NCBI RefSeq assembly: GCF_014650815.1
Contig: NZ_BMVR01000013.1
Location: 1-64,000 of the forward strand
Source of the DNA: Streptomyces flavofungini
GTDB lineage: Bacteria > Actinomycetota > Actinomycetes > Streptomycetales > Streptomycetaceae
Direction: 5' to 3'
DNA: 64,000 bases
Shown here: in pieces, positions 16,811-24,969 of the stretch
How positions within the stretch are numbered: position 1 is the first letter of the stretch
How the letters are laid out: each line of letters starts with the position of its first letter
Notes under the pieces: generated by a model
What the model was told of the DNA's origin: nothing
Databases searched by the model: none
What the model saw: the letters and a program-made list of their open reading frames with translations, nothing else
Translations under genes and position numbers: made by a program

Positions 16811-17216
16811 GGCCCCGGCTCCCTTCCTCCGCTCCCGGCCCCGCTGCCGCGCGCACCGGCCGTCCTGCCCTCGTCGTCACCCTTGCGGGTCGACGCTGTC
16901 ACCCTGATGGGTTTTCTGCACCCTACGCATGTTCGCCAAACGGTTTTACCCAGTTGGGCGCTTCGGGCGCCGGTTATGGCCGCCGCGGGCCCCCGCGCGC
17001 CCCGTACGCACCGTGCGCGGTCGGTGACAACTCACGCCAGTAGATCATCTGTCCGGATTCCCCGGGAACGGGTCGGGGACCGGGGCCGCGGAAACAGGTC
17101 GGGGGCCGGGGCGGCGGAAACAGGTCGAGGGCCGGGGCGGCCCGCCGGAACGCCGCGAGGGGCGGACCGCGCCAGACGGCGGGGCCCGCCCCTCGGAGGA
17201 CGGTGCAGACTGCGGC
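16811..17216. other. 406-base intergenic region between the XRE-cupin and osmoprotectant genes
   Basis: Holds the promoter side of the XRE-cupin operon (an AT-richer stretch around 16911-16960 with TTTTCTGCAC and GGTTTTACCC). It also holds the 3' side of the osmoprotectant operon, including the 26-base tandem repeats at 17065-17141. No gene is visible. Confidence 0.6.
17065..17141. repeat. Three imperfect tandem copies of a ~26-base GC-rich unit
   Basis: Copies at 17065-17089, 17090-17115 and 17116-17141. The last two share GGAAACAGGTCG and differ at one base over 26; the first is more divergent. They lie between the stop of the permease-binding protein gene (17217) and the XRE promoter. Possible transcript end structure or protein-binding array. 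Confidence 0.8.
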
Positions 17217-19832
17217 CTACTGCACGGCCGTCATCTTCTCCTCGAAGCCCGGGTTCTTCTTCAACCAGGCGTCGACGGCCTTGGGCTCGTTGTTCTTGCC
17301 CGCCTTGTTGATCTCGTTCTCCAGGCTGGCCAGCTGCGGCTCGGTCATCTTGAAGTTCTTGAGCCACTTCGTGAGCTGCGGGTACTGCTGGGGGAAGTCC
17401 TTGCTGGAGAGCGTGCGGATCGTGTTGCCCTTGCCGAAGCCGCCCTTGGGGTCCTTCAGCTTGGTCAGGTCGTACTCGTTGTATGCCCAGTGCGGCGACC
17501 AGAGCAGGACCGCGATGGGCTCCTTCTTGGCGTACGCCGTCTTCAGCTCGGAGAGCATCGCGGGGGTCGAGCCCGCGGCGATCTCGTACTCGCCCTCCAG
17601 GCCGTACCCGGGCAGGACCTTGTCCTTGAGCGCCTGCATCACGCCGGTGCCCGGCTCGATGCCGATGATCTTGCCGTTGAACTTGTCGCCCTTGCCCTTG
17701 AGGTCCTCGAGCGACTTCACGCCCTTGACGTAGGACGGGACGGCGACCTCAAGGGACGTCGGGCTGTACCAGGAGCCGAGGTCCTTGAGGTTGGCCTTGT
17801 TCTTGTCCCAGTACGACTTCTGGGCGGTGGGCAGCCAGGCGTCCAGGTTGAGGTCGAGGTCACCCTGCGCGAGACCGGTGTAGGCCGGGCCCACGTCGGC
17901 CGGGGTCAGCTCCATCTTGTAGCCGCGCTTCTCCAGGACGCGCTTCCACAGGTTGGTGACGGCGATGTTCTCGTCCCACGCGAAGTACGCGGCCTTCAGC
18001 GGGCGCTTGTTCTCGTCGCCACCGGCGTTCTTCGGCAGCGGTGCCATCTTGTCGAGCACGCCCGGGTTCTGCTTCAGCCAGGTGCGCACGGCTTCCTGCT
18101 GCTTGCCCTTGCCCGCCTTGTTGATCTCGGCCTCAAGGCTGGTGAGCTGCTTCTCGCTCATCTTGAAGTTCTTCAGCCACTTGCCGACCTGCGGATTCTC
18201 CTTCGAGAAGCCCTTGCGCGCCAGCGTGTGCACCCCGTCGCCCTTGCCCCAGGCACCCTTCGGGTCCTTGAGCTTCTTCAGCTTGAAATCGCTGTACGCC
18301 CAGTGCGGCGACCACAGCGTGGTGACGATGGGCTCCTTCTTGGCGTACGCCGACTTCAGCTCGGCGAGCATCGCGGGCGTCGAGCCGTCGACGACCTTGT
18401 ACTCCTTCTTGAGGCCGTACGCGTCGAGCACCTTGTCCTTGAGCAGACCCATCATCCCGGCGCTCGTCTCGATGCCGGTGATCTTGCCGTCGAACGTGCC
18501 GCCCTTGCCCTTGAGGTCCTCGAGGGAGTCGATGTCCTTCATGTACGCGGGGACCGTCAGCTCAAGGGACGTCGGGCCGAACCAGGAGCCCAGGTCCTCC
18601 AGGTCCTTGCCGTACTTCTTCCAGTACGAGGCGTGCGTCGTCGGCAGCCAGGAGTCGGTCTGGAAGTCGATGTCGCCCTGCGCCAGGGAGGTGTACAGCG
18701 GTCCGGCCTCCAACTGGCTGGTGGTCACCTTGAAGCCGCGCTGCTCCAGGGCCTCCTTCCAGAGGAAGGTGGAGGCGACGCCCTCGTCCCAGGGGATGTA
18801 GCCGATCTTGACTTCCTTGCCCTGGCCGACGTTCTTGGCGTCGGCCACCGACTCGGAGTCGCTGTCGCCGTCCCCGAAGATGCCCATGCCGCCCGCGACC
18901 AGCGCGAGGGCGACGACACCGGCCATCGCGACGACGGGCCGGGGGCGGTAGTTCCAGACGTTCAGGCCCTGCGCGGCCCGGAGCTTGGCGAGCGCGCGAC
19001 GGCCGAGCGGCGAGACCTGGCCGCCCAGGCCGCTGGTGACGCGGTCCAGGTAGATGGCGAGGATCACGATGGAGATGCCCGCCTCCGCGCCGAGGCCGAC
19101 GTCGAGCTGGCCGATGGCCGCGTTGACGTCGGCGCCGAGGCCCGGGGTGCCGACCATGCCGGTCAGGGCGGCCATGGAGAGGCCGAGCATGATGACCTGG
19201 TTGACACCGGCCATGATCGTCGGCAGCGCGAGCGGCAGCTGGACCCGGAAGAGGGTGTTGCGGGGCGTGGTGCCGAACGCGTCGGCGGCCTCGACCAGCT
19301 CCTTGTCGACCTGGCGGATGCCCAGCTCCGTCATGCGCACGCCGGGGGCGAGCGCGAAGACGATGGTGGCGACGATGCCCGCGGGGGCGCCCATCCGGAA
19401 GAACAGCAGCGCCGGGATGAGGTAGATCATCGCGGGCAGCGTCTGCATCAGGTCGAGGACCGGCCTGACGATGCCGCTGACCGTCTTGGAGCGGGCCGCC
19501 CAGATGCCCACGGGCACGGCGATGACCAGCGCCACGACGGTGGAGACGAGCACCAGGGACAGCGTCATCATCGCGTTGTCCCACAGTTCGAGGGACACGA
19601 TGAACGCGAAGCCCGCGAAGGCGAGCACGCCCCCGAGCAGGCCGCGCAGCCAGAACGCGATGACAGCGAAGATGCCCGCCATCAGCAGCGGCTCGGGCGC
19701 GGAGAGGACGTCGTAGAAGCCGTCCCACATGTTCTGGAAGACGGTCTTGATGAAGTCGAACAGCCAGTCCATATGGGTTCTGAGCCATTCGACCGAGTCA
19801 TTGACCCAGTCGCCGAAGGGAATCCTAGGCAC
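17217..19832 (-). CDS. Osmoprotectant ABC permease fused to two substrate-binding domains
   Basis: 871 residues, glycine betaine/proline betaine class. Residues 45-270 form the permease, with the EAA loop EAADAFGTTPRNTLFRVQLP (181-200). A further membrane helix at about 299-320 anchors two tandem OpuAC-type binding domains (about 340-605 and 610-871). Both domains share the repeated signatures LxxYTxLAQGDxDxxxDxWLPT and TLWSPHWAY/LLWSPHWAY, whose Trp residues make the aromatic box for trimethylammonium ligands. One permease with two receptors is unusual; OpuA-type fusions normally carry one. The ATPase gene upstream overlaps this one by eight bases, so the pair is a coupled operon for compatible-solute uptake. 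Confidence 0.9.
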   Translation of the reverse strand: MPRIPFGDWVNDSVEWLRTHMDWLFDFIKTVFQNMWDGFYDVLSAPEPLLMAGIFAVIAFWLRGLLGGVLAFAGFAFIVSLELWDNAMMTLSLVLVSTVVALVIAVPVGIWAARSKTVSGIVRPVLDLMQTLPAMIYLIPALLFFRMGAPAGIVATIVFALAPGVRMTELGIRQVDKELVEAADAFGTTPRNTLFRVQLPLALPTIMAGVNQVIMLGLSMAALTGMVGTPGLGADVNAAIGQLDVGLGAEAGISIVILAIYLDRVTSGLGGQVSPLGRRALAKLRAAQGLNVWNYRPRPVVAMAGVVALALVAGGMGIFGDGDSDSESVADAKNVGQGKEVKIGYIPWDEGVASTFLWKEALEQRGFKVTTSQLEAGPLYTSLAQGDIDFQTDSWLPTTHASYWKKYGKDLEDLGSWFGPTSLELTVPAYMKDIDSLEDLKGKGGTFDGKITGIETSAGMMGLLKDKVLDAYGLKKEYKVVDGSTPAMLAELKSAYAKKEPIVTTLWSPHWAYSDFKLKKLKDPKGAWGKGDGVHTLARKGFSKENPQVGKWLKNFKMSEKQLTSLEAEINKAGKGKQQEAVRTWLKQNPGVLDKMAPLPKNAGGDENKRPLKAAYFAWDENIAVTNLWKRVLEKRGYKMELTPADVGPAYTGLAQGDLDLNLDAWLPTAQKSYWDKNKANLKDLGSWYSPTSLEVAVPSYVKGVKSLEDLKGKGDKFNGKIIGIEPGTGVMQALKDKVLPGYGLEGEYEIAAGSTPAMLSELKTAYAKKEPIAVLLWSPHWAYNEYDLTKLKDPKGGFGKGNTIRTLSSKDFPQQYPQLTKWLKNFKMTEPQLASLENEINKAGKNNEPKAVDAWLKKNPGFEEKMTAVQ

Positions 19833-21021
19833 CGCTGCTCACCTTGCCCACGTTCTTGCCGCCGTCGCCCTCGGCGTCATCGTCCTGCTCGACACCGGCG
19901 TCCTTGGATATGTCCTGCGCCGGGATGACGGCGCCCGCGGGGGCGTCCTCGGGCGTCATCGGCTCGCCGAGCACCGCGAGCAGCCTGGCCCGCGGCACCA
20001 CGCCGATCAGTTCGCCGTCGTCGTCGACGACGGCGACCGCCACCCCGCTGGTGGAGCAGGGCGTGAACAGCTCGATGATGGGCGTGGACTCGGTGACCGT
20101 GGCGGGGGCCGCGGCCAGCACGTCCTTCGCCGTCTTGAGCTCCTTGCCGTCGGGCGTCCTGGTGCCGTAGGCGGTGTCCGGGTCGGCCATGATGGCGCCC
20201 GCGGTCAGCACCCGGGAGCGGTCGACGTCCTGCGTGAACGCGGCGACGTAGTCGTTGGCCGGGGTGACCAGGATGTCCTCGGCCGAGCCGATCTGGACGA
20301 TGCGGCCGTCGCGCATGACGGCGATCTGGTCGCCCAGGCGCATGGCCTCGTTCAGGTCGTGGGTGATGAAGACGATGGTCTTCTTCAGCCGCTTCTGCAG
20401 CTCCAGGAGCTGGTCCTGCATATCGCGGCGGATCAGCGGGTCGAGCGCGCTGAACGACTCGTCCATGAGCAGCAGGTCGGCGTCCGTGGCGAGCGCGCGG
20501 GCCAGGCCCACGCGCTGCTGCATGCCGCCGGACAGCTCGTCGGGCCAGGACTTCTCCCAGCCCTTGAGCCCGGCCAGCTCCAGCGCCTCCAGGGCCCGCT
20601 TCTCGCGCTCGGCGCGCGGCAGCCCCTGCACCTCGAGGCCGTACGCGGCGTTCTCGAGGACGCTGCGGTGCGGGAACAGGGCGAAGTGCTGGAAGACCAT
20701 ACTGATCTTCTTGGAACGCACCTCGCGCAGTTCGCGCGCGCTCAGCTTGGTCAGGTCCTGCCCGTCGAAGAGCACCTGCCCGGCCGTCGGGTCCGAAAGC
20801 CCGTTGAGCATGCGCAGCAACGTGGACTTGCCGGATCCGGAGAGACCCATGACGACGAAGATCTGGCCCGGCTCGACGGTGAAGGACGCGTCGATCACCG
20901 CGGCGGTGGTTCCTTCGGCGCGCAGTTCCTCACGGTCGGCTCCGTGGCGGAGTTTCTCCACCGCGTCGGTGGGTCGTCTGCCGAACACCTTGTACAGGTG
21001 CTCGGCTTGCAGCCTGGACAC
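19825..21021 (-). CDS. Glycine betaine/proline ABC transporter ATP-binding subunit with CBS domains
   Basis: 398 residues. The ATPase domain has Walker A GLSGSGKST, signature LSGGMQQRVGLARAL, Walker B LLLMDESFSALDP and the H-loop ITHD. The segment before Walker A (ADREELRAEGTTAAVIDASF) is typical of ProV/OpuAA. C-terminal CBS modules (about 280-375) sense ionic strength in the family, and the tail is acidic (EQDDDAEGDGG). Start: GTG 21021, with GAGAGG seven bases upstream, is preferred over GTG 21027, which would overlap that site. A hairpin (21048-21072) sits in the leader. It energises the fused permease downstream. Confidence 0.9.
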   Translation of the reverse strand: MSRLQAEHLYKVFGRRPTDAVEKLRHGADREELRAEGTTAAVIDASFTVEPGQIFVVMGLSGSGKSTLLRMLNGLSDPTAGQVLFDGQDLTKLSARELREVRSKKISMVFQHFALFPHRSVLENAAYGLEVQGLPRAEREKRALEALELAGLKGWEKSWPDELSGGMQQRVGLARALATDADLLLMDESFSALDPLIRRDMQDQLLELQKRLKKTIVFITHDLNEAMRLGDQIAVMRDGRIVQIGSAEDILVTPANDYVAAFTQDVDRSRVLTAGAIMADPDTAYGTRTPDGKELKTAKDVLAAAPATVTESTPIIELFTPCSTSGVAVAVVDDDGELIGVVPRARLLAVLGEPMTPEDAPAGAVIPAQDISKDAGVEQDDDAEGDGGKNVGKVSSGA

Positions 21022-21047
21022 ATACACCTCTCGGGTTGAACCAAGAC

Positions 21048-21072
21048 GGCCCGCCTCCCCCGCCGGCGGGCC
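21048..21072. repeat. Hairpin in the leader of the osmoprotectant operon
   Basis: GGCCCGCC and GGCGGGCC pair across a nine-base loop, about 27 bases upstream of the ATPase start on the transcribed strand. It could be an attenuator or mRNA stabiliser. Confidence 0.5.
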
Positions 21073-21216
21073 GTGGAGCGACGCGGGTCTGCCCGCTTGC
21101 CCGTCAAGAAGTTGAAAACTCGACCGGGTTCGCTCCGCGTGCGCGCCTGCCCACGCTTTCAGGAGCCAAACCCAAGAGTGCCCCAGGTCACATTCACCAC
21201 TGTTCTTCGACTGCCC

Positions 21217-21239
21217 CTGTCAGTGCCGTGCGGCATGAT
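21217..21239 (+). promoter_or_regulatory. RecA-NDp (PafBC-type) promoter of the 5'-3' exonuclease gene
   Basis: CTGTCAGTG (21217-21225), eight bases, then CATGAT (21234-21239), six bases before the GTG start. It differs from TTGTCAGTG-N8-TAnnnT at one base in each element. The spacing and the expected leaderless start are exactly as in the two stronger sites of this window. Confidence 0.6.
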
Positions 21240-21245
21240 GCGCAC

Positions 21246-22184
21246 GTGACTCAAGCAACGCGGCGGCTGATGCTGCTCGACACGGCGTCCTTGTACTTCC
21301 GGGCCTACTTCGGGGTCCCCGAGTCAGTGCGGGCCCCGGACGGCACCCCGGTGAACGCGGTGCGCGGCCTGCTCGACTTCATCACCCGCCTCGTCCAGGA
21401 CCACCACCCCGACGACCTGGTCGCCTGCATGGACGCCGACTGGCGCCCGCACTGGCGCGTGGAGCTCATCCCCTCGTACAAGGCGCATCGCGTCGCCGAG
21501 GAGGCCCCCGCGGGGACCCCCGACCCGGACGCCGAGGAGATCCCCGACACCCTCTCCCCCCAGGTTCCGATCATCGAGGACGTCCTGGACGCCCTCGGCA
21601 TCGCGCGCGTGGGCGTGGCGTCGTACGAGGCCGACGACGTGATCGGCACGTACGCGGCGCGGGCGACGGGCCCGGTCGACATCATCACGGGCGACCGCGA
21701 CCTCTATCAGCTCGTGGACGACGCCCGCGGCATCCGCGTCCTCTACCCCTTGAAGGGAGTGGGCACCCTTCAGGTCACCGACGAGGCGTGGCTGCGCGAG
21801 AAGTACGGCGTGGACGGCTCCGGCTATGTCGACCTCGCCCTGCTGCGCGGCGACCCGAGCGACGGGCTGCCCGGGGTGCCCGGCATCGGCGAGAAGACCG
21901 CGGCGAAGCTGCTCGACGCCTTCGGCGATCTGGCCGGGATCATGGCGGCGGTCGACGATCCGCGCTCCAGGCTCACGCCGTCGCAGCGCAAGCGCCTGGA
22001 CGAGTCCCGCGCCTATGTGGCCGTGGCCCCGAAGGTGGTCCGGGTCGCGAGCGACGTGCCGCTGCCGGACGTCGACCTCGCGCTGCCGCGCGAGCCGCGC
22101 GATCCGGCCGCCCTGGAGGAGCTGGCGGCCCGCTGGGGGCTCGGCGGGGCCGTGCACCGGCTCCTGTCGGTGCTGCCGCAGTGA
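21246..22184 (+). CDS. 5'-3' exonuclease (PolI-type N-terminal nuclease, FEN-like)
   Basis: 312 residues. PIN-like FEN nuclease: LLDTASLYFRAYFG at the N-terminus, VACMDADWRPHWR, the acidic cluster YEADDVIGTYA and ITGDRDLYQLV, then the helix-hairpin-helix GDPSDGLPGVPGIGEKTAAKLL. It is a standalone version of the flap nuclease domain of DNA polymerase I and would remove RNA primers or damaged flaps. The start is GTG 21246; no in-frame upstream ATG and no ribosome site exist, and a -10-like CATGAT ends seven bases upstream, so the message is probably leaderless. Its promoter resembles the DNA-damage RecA-NDp element (see separate entry). Divergent from the osmoprotectant operon. Confidence 0.9.
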   Translation: MTQATRRLMLLDTASLYFRAYFGVPESVRAPDGTPVNAVRGLLDFITRLVQDHHPDDLVACMDADWRPHWRVELIPSYKAHRVAEEAPAGTPDPDAEEIPDTLSPQVPIIEDVLDALGIARVGVASYEADDVIGTYAARATGPVDIITGDRDLYQLVDDARGIRVLYPLKGVGTLQVTDEAWLREKYGVDGSGYVDLALLRGDPSDGLPGVPGIGEKTAAKLLDAFGDLAGIMAAVDDPRSRLTPSQRKRLDESRAYVAVAPKVVRVASDVPLPDVDLALPREPRDPAALEELAARWGLGGAVHRLLSVLPQ

Positions 22185-22211
22185 CCTTTTCCCGTGTCCC
22201 GGACGGAATGC

Positions 22212-22230
22212 TAAGTTAGGCTTACCTAAC
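22212..22230 (+). promoter_or_regulatory. Iron box (DmdR/IdeR-type operator)
   Basis: TAAGTTAGGCTTACCTAAC closely matches the 19-bp DtxR-family consensus TTAGGTTAGGCTAACCTAA. It lies about 30 bases upstream of the siderophore-interacting protein start, as expected for iron-dependent repression. Confidence 0.88.
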
Positions 22231-22260
22231 CAATAGCGTTTCAGGGGAAGGCCGACCGCC

Positions 22261-23100
22261 ATGGCAGAGCGACCCGCACGCAGGACTCCGAAGCCCCACA
22301 TCGCGCAGGTCGTGCGCACCGAGCAGCTGACACCACACATGCGGCGCGTGGTCGTCGGCGGCGAGGGCCTGGCGGAGTTCACGGCCGGGGACTGCACGGA
22401 CCACTACGTGAAACTGCTCTTCGCGCCCGACGGCGTGACGTACCCCGAGCCCTTCGACATCCAGCGGATCCGCGAGGAACTGCCGCGGGAGCAGTGGCCG
22501 GTGACCCGTACGTACACGGTGCGCTGGTGGGACCCCAAGGCCCGCGAGCTCGCCCTCGACTTCGTCATCCACGGCGACGAGGGCCTCGCCGGGCCGTGGG
22601 CGCGCGGCGCCCGGCCGGGCGATACGGTCCGCATGCTCGGCCCCGGCGGCGGGTACGCCCCGGACCCGACCGCCGACTGGCACCTGATCGCCGGTGACGA
22701 GAGCGCCCTGCCCGCCATCGCCGCCGCCCTGGAGTCCCTGCCCGAGGGCGCCGACGTGCGCGCCTTCGTGGAGGTCGAGGGCCCCGAGGAGCAGCAGCCC
22801 ATCGACACGCACGCCGAGGTCGTCTGGCTGCACCGCGGCGACCGCCCCGTCGGCCAGGCCCTGGTCGAGGCGGTCCGCGCCCTCGACTTCCCCGCCGGCG
22901 ACGTCCAGGCCTTCGTCCACGGCGAGGCGGGCTTCGTCAAGGAGCTCCGCCGCCTCCTGCGCGTCGACCACCAGGTCCCCCGCGAACGCCTCTCCGTCTC
23001 CGGCTACTGGCGCCTCGGCCACAACGAGGACGGCTGGCAGGCCTCGAAGCCGGAGTGGAACGCGCAGGTGGAGGCGGAGCAGGAGCAGACGGCGGCGTAG
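22261..23100 (+). CDS. Siderophore-interacting protein, FAD/NAD(P)H ferric-siderophore reductase
   Basis: 279 residues. The N-terminal FAD-binding barrel has VTRTYTVRWWDPKARELALDFVIHG (the RxYT FAD signature); the middle MLGPGGGYAPDPTADWHLIAGDESALPAIAAALE and C-terminal GYWRLGHNEDGW are diagnostic of the ViuB/SIP family. These cytosolic enzymes reduce ferric siderophores to release iron. A DmdR/IdeR-type iron box 30 bases upstream says expression is repressed by iron. ATG 22261 follows GGGGAAGG. The gene stands alone; its transporters are elsewhere. Confidence 0.92.
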   Translation: MAERPARRTPKPHIAQVVRTEQLTPHMRRVVVGGEGLAEFTAGDCTDHYVKLLFAPDGVTYPEPFDIQRIREELPREQWPVTRTYTVRWWDPKARELALDFVIHGDEGLAGPWARGARPGDTVRMLGPGGGYAPDPTADWHLIAGDESALPAIAAALESLPEGADVRAFVEVEGPEEQQPIDTHAEVVWLHRGDRPVGQALVEAVRALDFPAGDVQAFVHGEAGFVKELRRLLRVDHQVPRERLSVSGYWRLGHNEDGWQASKPEWNAQVEAEQEQTAA

Positions 23101-23171
23101 GAACCGCGCCGGCACGCGGTTCCGGTGCACGGCGCCCGCCCTGGGCGGTGCCGTTGCGCGACGCCGGACGA

Positions 23172-23202
23172 GGGCGGCCACCCCGAGCGGGGGTGGCCGC
23201 CC
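23172..23202. terminator. Bidirectional hairpin between convergent genes
   Basis: Perfect 13-bp stem (GGGCGGCCACCCC and complement) with a five-base loop, midway between the siderophore-interacting protein gene and the convergent acetyltransferase gene. Confidence 0.8.
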
Positions 23203-23302
23203 TTCCGCGTGCACCCCGGCCGGGGACAACCGCCCGCGGACGCGCACCCCGCTCCGGGCGAACCCACCCGCACGAGCCCCCGGCCCGCCGTACGGGCTCC
23301 CG

Positions 23303-23902
23303 TCACCCGGCCGCCGCCTGCCCGTCCCCCCTGATCCGCGCGTGCAGATGCATGTCGTGCCAGCCGTCCTCATGCAGCACGGCGCTCCGCATCGTGCCCT
23401 CCACCGCGAAGCCCGTCTTGAGGGCCACCCGGCAGGAGGCCTCGTTGGCCGTGGCGTGGGTGAGTTCGAGGCGGTGCAGGCCGACCACGTCCAGCGCCCA
23501 GGCGGACAGGGCGGTCACCGCGCGGGGTGCGACGCCCCGGCCCCGGGCGCGGGGCAGCGTCCAGTACGCCAGCTCCGCCTGGCCGTCGGCGAAGGTCACC
23601 TCGCGCAGCGCGACCCGGCCCGCCACCTCGTCGGTGGCCGTGTCCACGACCGCCCAGGTGGCGGTGCGCTCCTCGGTCCAGTCCGCGATCCAGCCCCCGA
23701 TCCACTCGCGGGCCTCGTCCTCGGAGTCGGCCACGCGCGCGTGCCACCGCTGCAGCGCCGGGTCCTGGAACGCCTCGTACACGGCGGGCGCGTCGGTGAG
23801 CGCCCAGGGACGCAGGCGCAGGCCGCCGTCGGCGGGCAGGGTCGGCTGCTCCTGGCCCGCGAAGGTGCCGTGCTCCACCACGTTCGGGATCTTGTAAGGC
23901 AT
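23303..23902 (-). CDS. GNAT-family N-acetyltransferase (RimJ/RimL-like)
   Basis: 199 residues. Acetyl-CoA site in LPRARGRGVAPRAVTAL (R/Q-x-x-G-x-G/A type loop), followed by LHRLELTHATANEASCRVALKTGF, the hallmark of the RimJ/RimL acetyltransferase_3 group that modifies protein N-termini or small amines. The start is ATG 23902 (MPYKIPNVVEHG); the frame extends to 23977 but that extension is Arg/Pro-rich and overlaps the divergent promoter. Acceptor unknown. Confidence 0.85.
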   Translation of the reverse strand: MPYKIPNVVEHGTFAGQEQPTLPADGGLRLRPWALTDAPAVYEAFQDPALQRWHARVADSEDEAREWIGGWIADWTEERTATWAVVDTATDEVAGRVALREVTFADGQAELAYWTLPRARGRGVAPRAVTALSAWALDVVGLHRLELTHATANEASCRVALKTGFAVEGTMRSAVLHEDGWHDMHLHARIRGDGQAAAG

Positions 23903-23986
23903 GCCGTCATCGTGCAGCGCGGCCGCCGGACAGGACAGCGATTTTCCGCGGCGGGCGCACGGCCGCCCCGGCGCCACCGCGCCCCG

Positions 23987-23992
23987 TACGCT
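23987..23992 (+). promoter_or_regulatory. -10 element TACGCT of a leaderless pseudouridine synthase transcript
   Basis: TACGCT ends eight bases before GTG 24001, the distance expected when transcription begins at the start codon. No ribosome-binding sequence is present. Confidence 0.55.
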
Positions 23993-24000
23993 TGCCCGGT

Positions 24001-24960
24001 GTGACCCGCAGACGCCGCACCCCGCCCGCTCCCCTGCCGCAGCGCGACGGCGTCGACCCCGTGCGGGTCCGGCTGCCGGACGGCGTGACCTGGACGACCG
24101 TGCGGGACCATCTCGTGGACCGGCTCTCGGCGCCGCCCGGCGTCATCGACGCGATGCTGCGCGACGGCCGGGTCGTCGGCGCCGACGGCGGCCCGGTGGC
24201 GCCGGACGCGCCCTACGCCCCGGGCACGTACCTGTGGTTCCACCGCGACCTGCCGGACGAGCCGCGGGTGGCGGACAGCATCGACGTCGTGTACCGCGAC
24301 GAGCACATCGTCGTCGCCGACAAGCCGCACTTCCTCGCCACCATGCCGCGCGGCAGCCACATCACCCAGACCGCCCTGGCCCGGCTGCGCGCCGGCCTCG
24401 GCATCCCGGCGCTCGGCGCCGCCCACCGCCTGGACCGGCTCACCGCCGGGCTGCTCCTGTTCACCGTGCGACCCACGGAACGCGGCGCCTACCAGACCCT
24501 GTTCAGCGACCGCCGGGTGCACAAGGAGTACGAGGCCGTGGCCGCGTACGACCCCGCAGTGGAGCTGCCCCGCACCGTCCGCAGCCACATCGTCAAGGAG
24601 CGGGGCGTCCTCGCCGCCTATGAGGTGCCCGGCGCCGAACCGAACAGCGAGAGCCGCGTCGAACTCATCGAGCACGACGGCCGCCTCGGCCGCTACCGGC
24701 TGCTCCCGCACACCGGCCGCACCCACCAGCTCCGCGTCCACATGAACGCCCTCGGCCTGCCGCTCCTGGGCGACCCGCTCTACCCCGAGGTGCGCCCGCC
24801 GGTGGCGCCGGACGACTTCCGGCGCCCCCTGCAACTCCTGGCCCGTGTCCTGGAGTTCACCGATCCCGTGACGGGCGCCGCCCGCCGCTTCGAGAGCGGG
24901 CGCTCCCTGGGAGCCTGGTCCGCGTACGACGCGTGGGCCGGGCCGGCACAGGACCGGTGA
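24001..24960 (+). CDS. RluA-family RNA pseudouridine synthase
   Basis: 319 residues. The catalytic motif HRLDRLTAGLLLF holds the essential Asp. VADKPHFLATMPRG and LLPHTGRTHQLRVHM are the other conserved RluA blocks. An N-terminal S4-like region (about 20-70) may help bind RNA. Target position in rRNA or tRNA cannot be assigned. GTG 24001 has no ribosome site but TACGCT lies eight bases before it, so a leaderless transcript is likely; TTG 23992 would sit inside that -10 element. Divergent from the acetyltransferase and convergent with the P450. Confidence 0.9.
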   Translation: MTRRRRTPPAPLPQRDGVDPVRVRLPDGVTWTTVRDHLVDRLSAPPGVIDAMLRDGRVVGADGGPVAPDAPYAPGTYLWFHRDLPDEPRVADSIDVVYRDEHIVVADKPHFLATMPRGSHITQTALARLRAGLGIPALGAAHRLDRLTAGLLLFTVRPTERGAYQTLFSDRRVHKEYEAVAAYDPAVELPRTVRSHIVKERGVLAAYEVPGAEPNSESRVELIEHDGRLGRYRLLPHTGRTHQLRVHMNALGLPLLGDPLYPEVRPPVAPDDFRRPLQLLARVLEFTDPVTGAARRFESGRSLGAWSAYDAWAGPAQDR

Positions 24961-24969
24961 GCCGCGGGC

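Noticed and set aside
17021..17030. TTGTCACCG on the minus strand as a damage promoter half
   Set aside because: It lacks the GTG part and no TAnnnT follows at eight bases.
21090..21170. An osmotic sigma-B-like promoter (GTTT-N15-GGGCAG) upstream of the osmoprotectant operon
   Set aside because: GGGCAG departs from GGGTAA/C at two positions, and no supporting start site can be seen.
23101..23302. A small gene between the siderophore protein and acetyltransferase
   Set aside because: The region is dominated by a terminator hairpin and has no coding bias.
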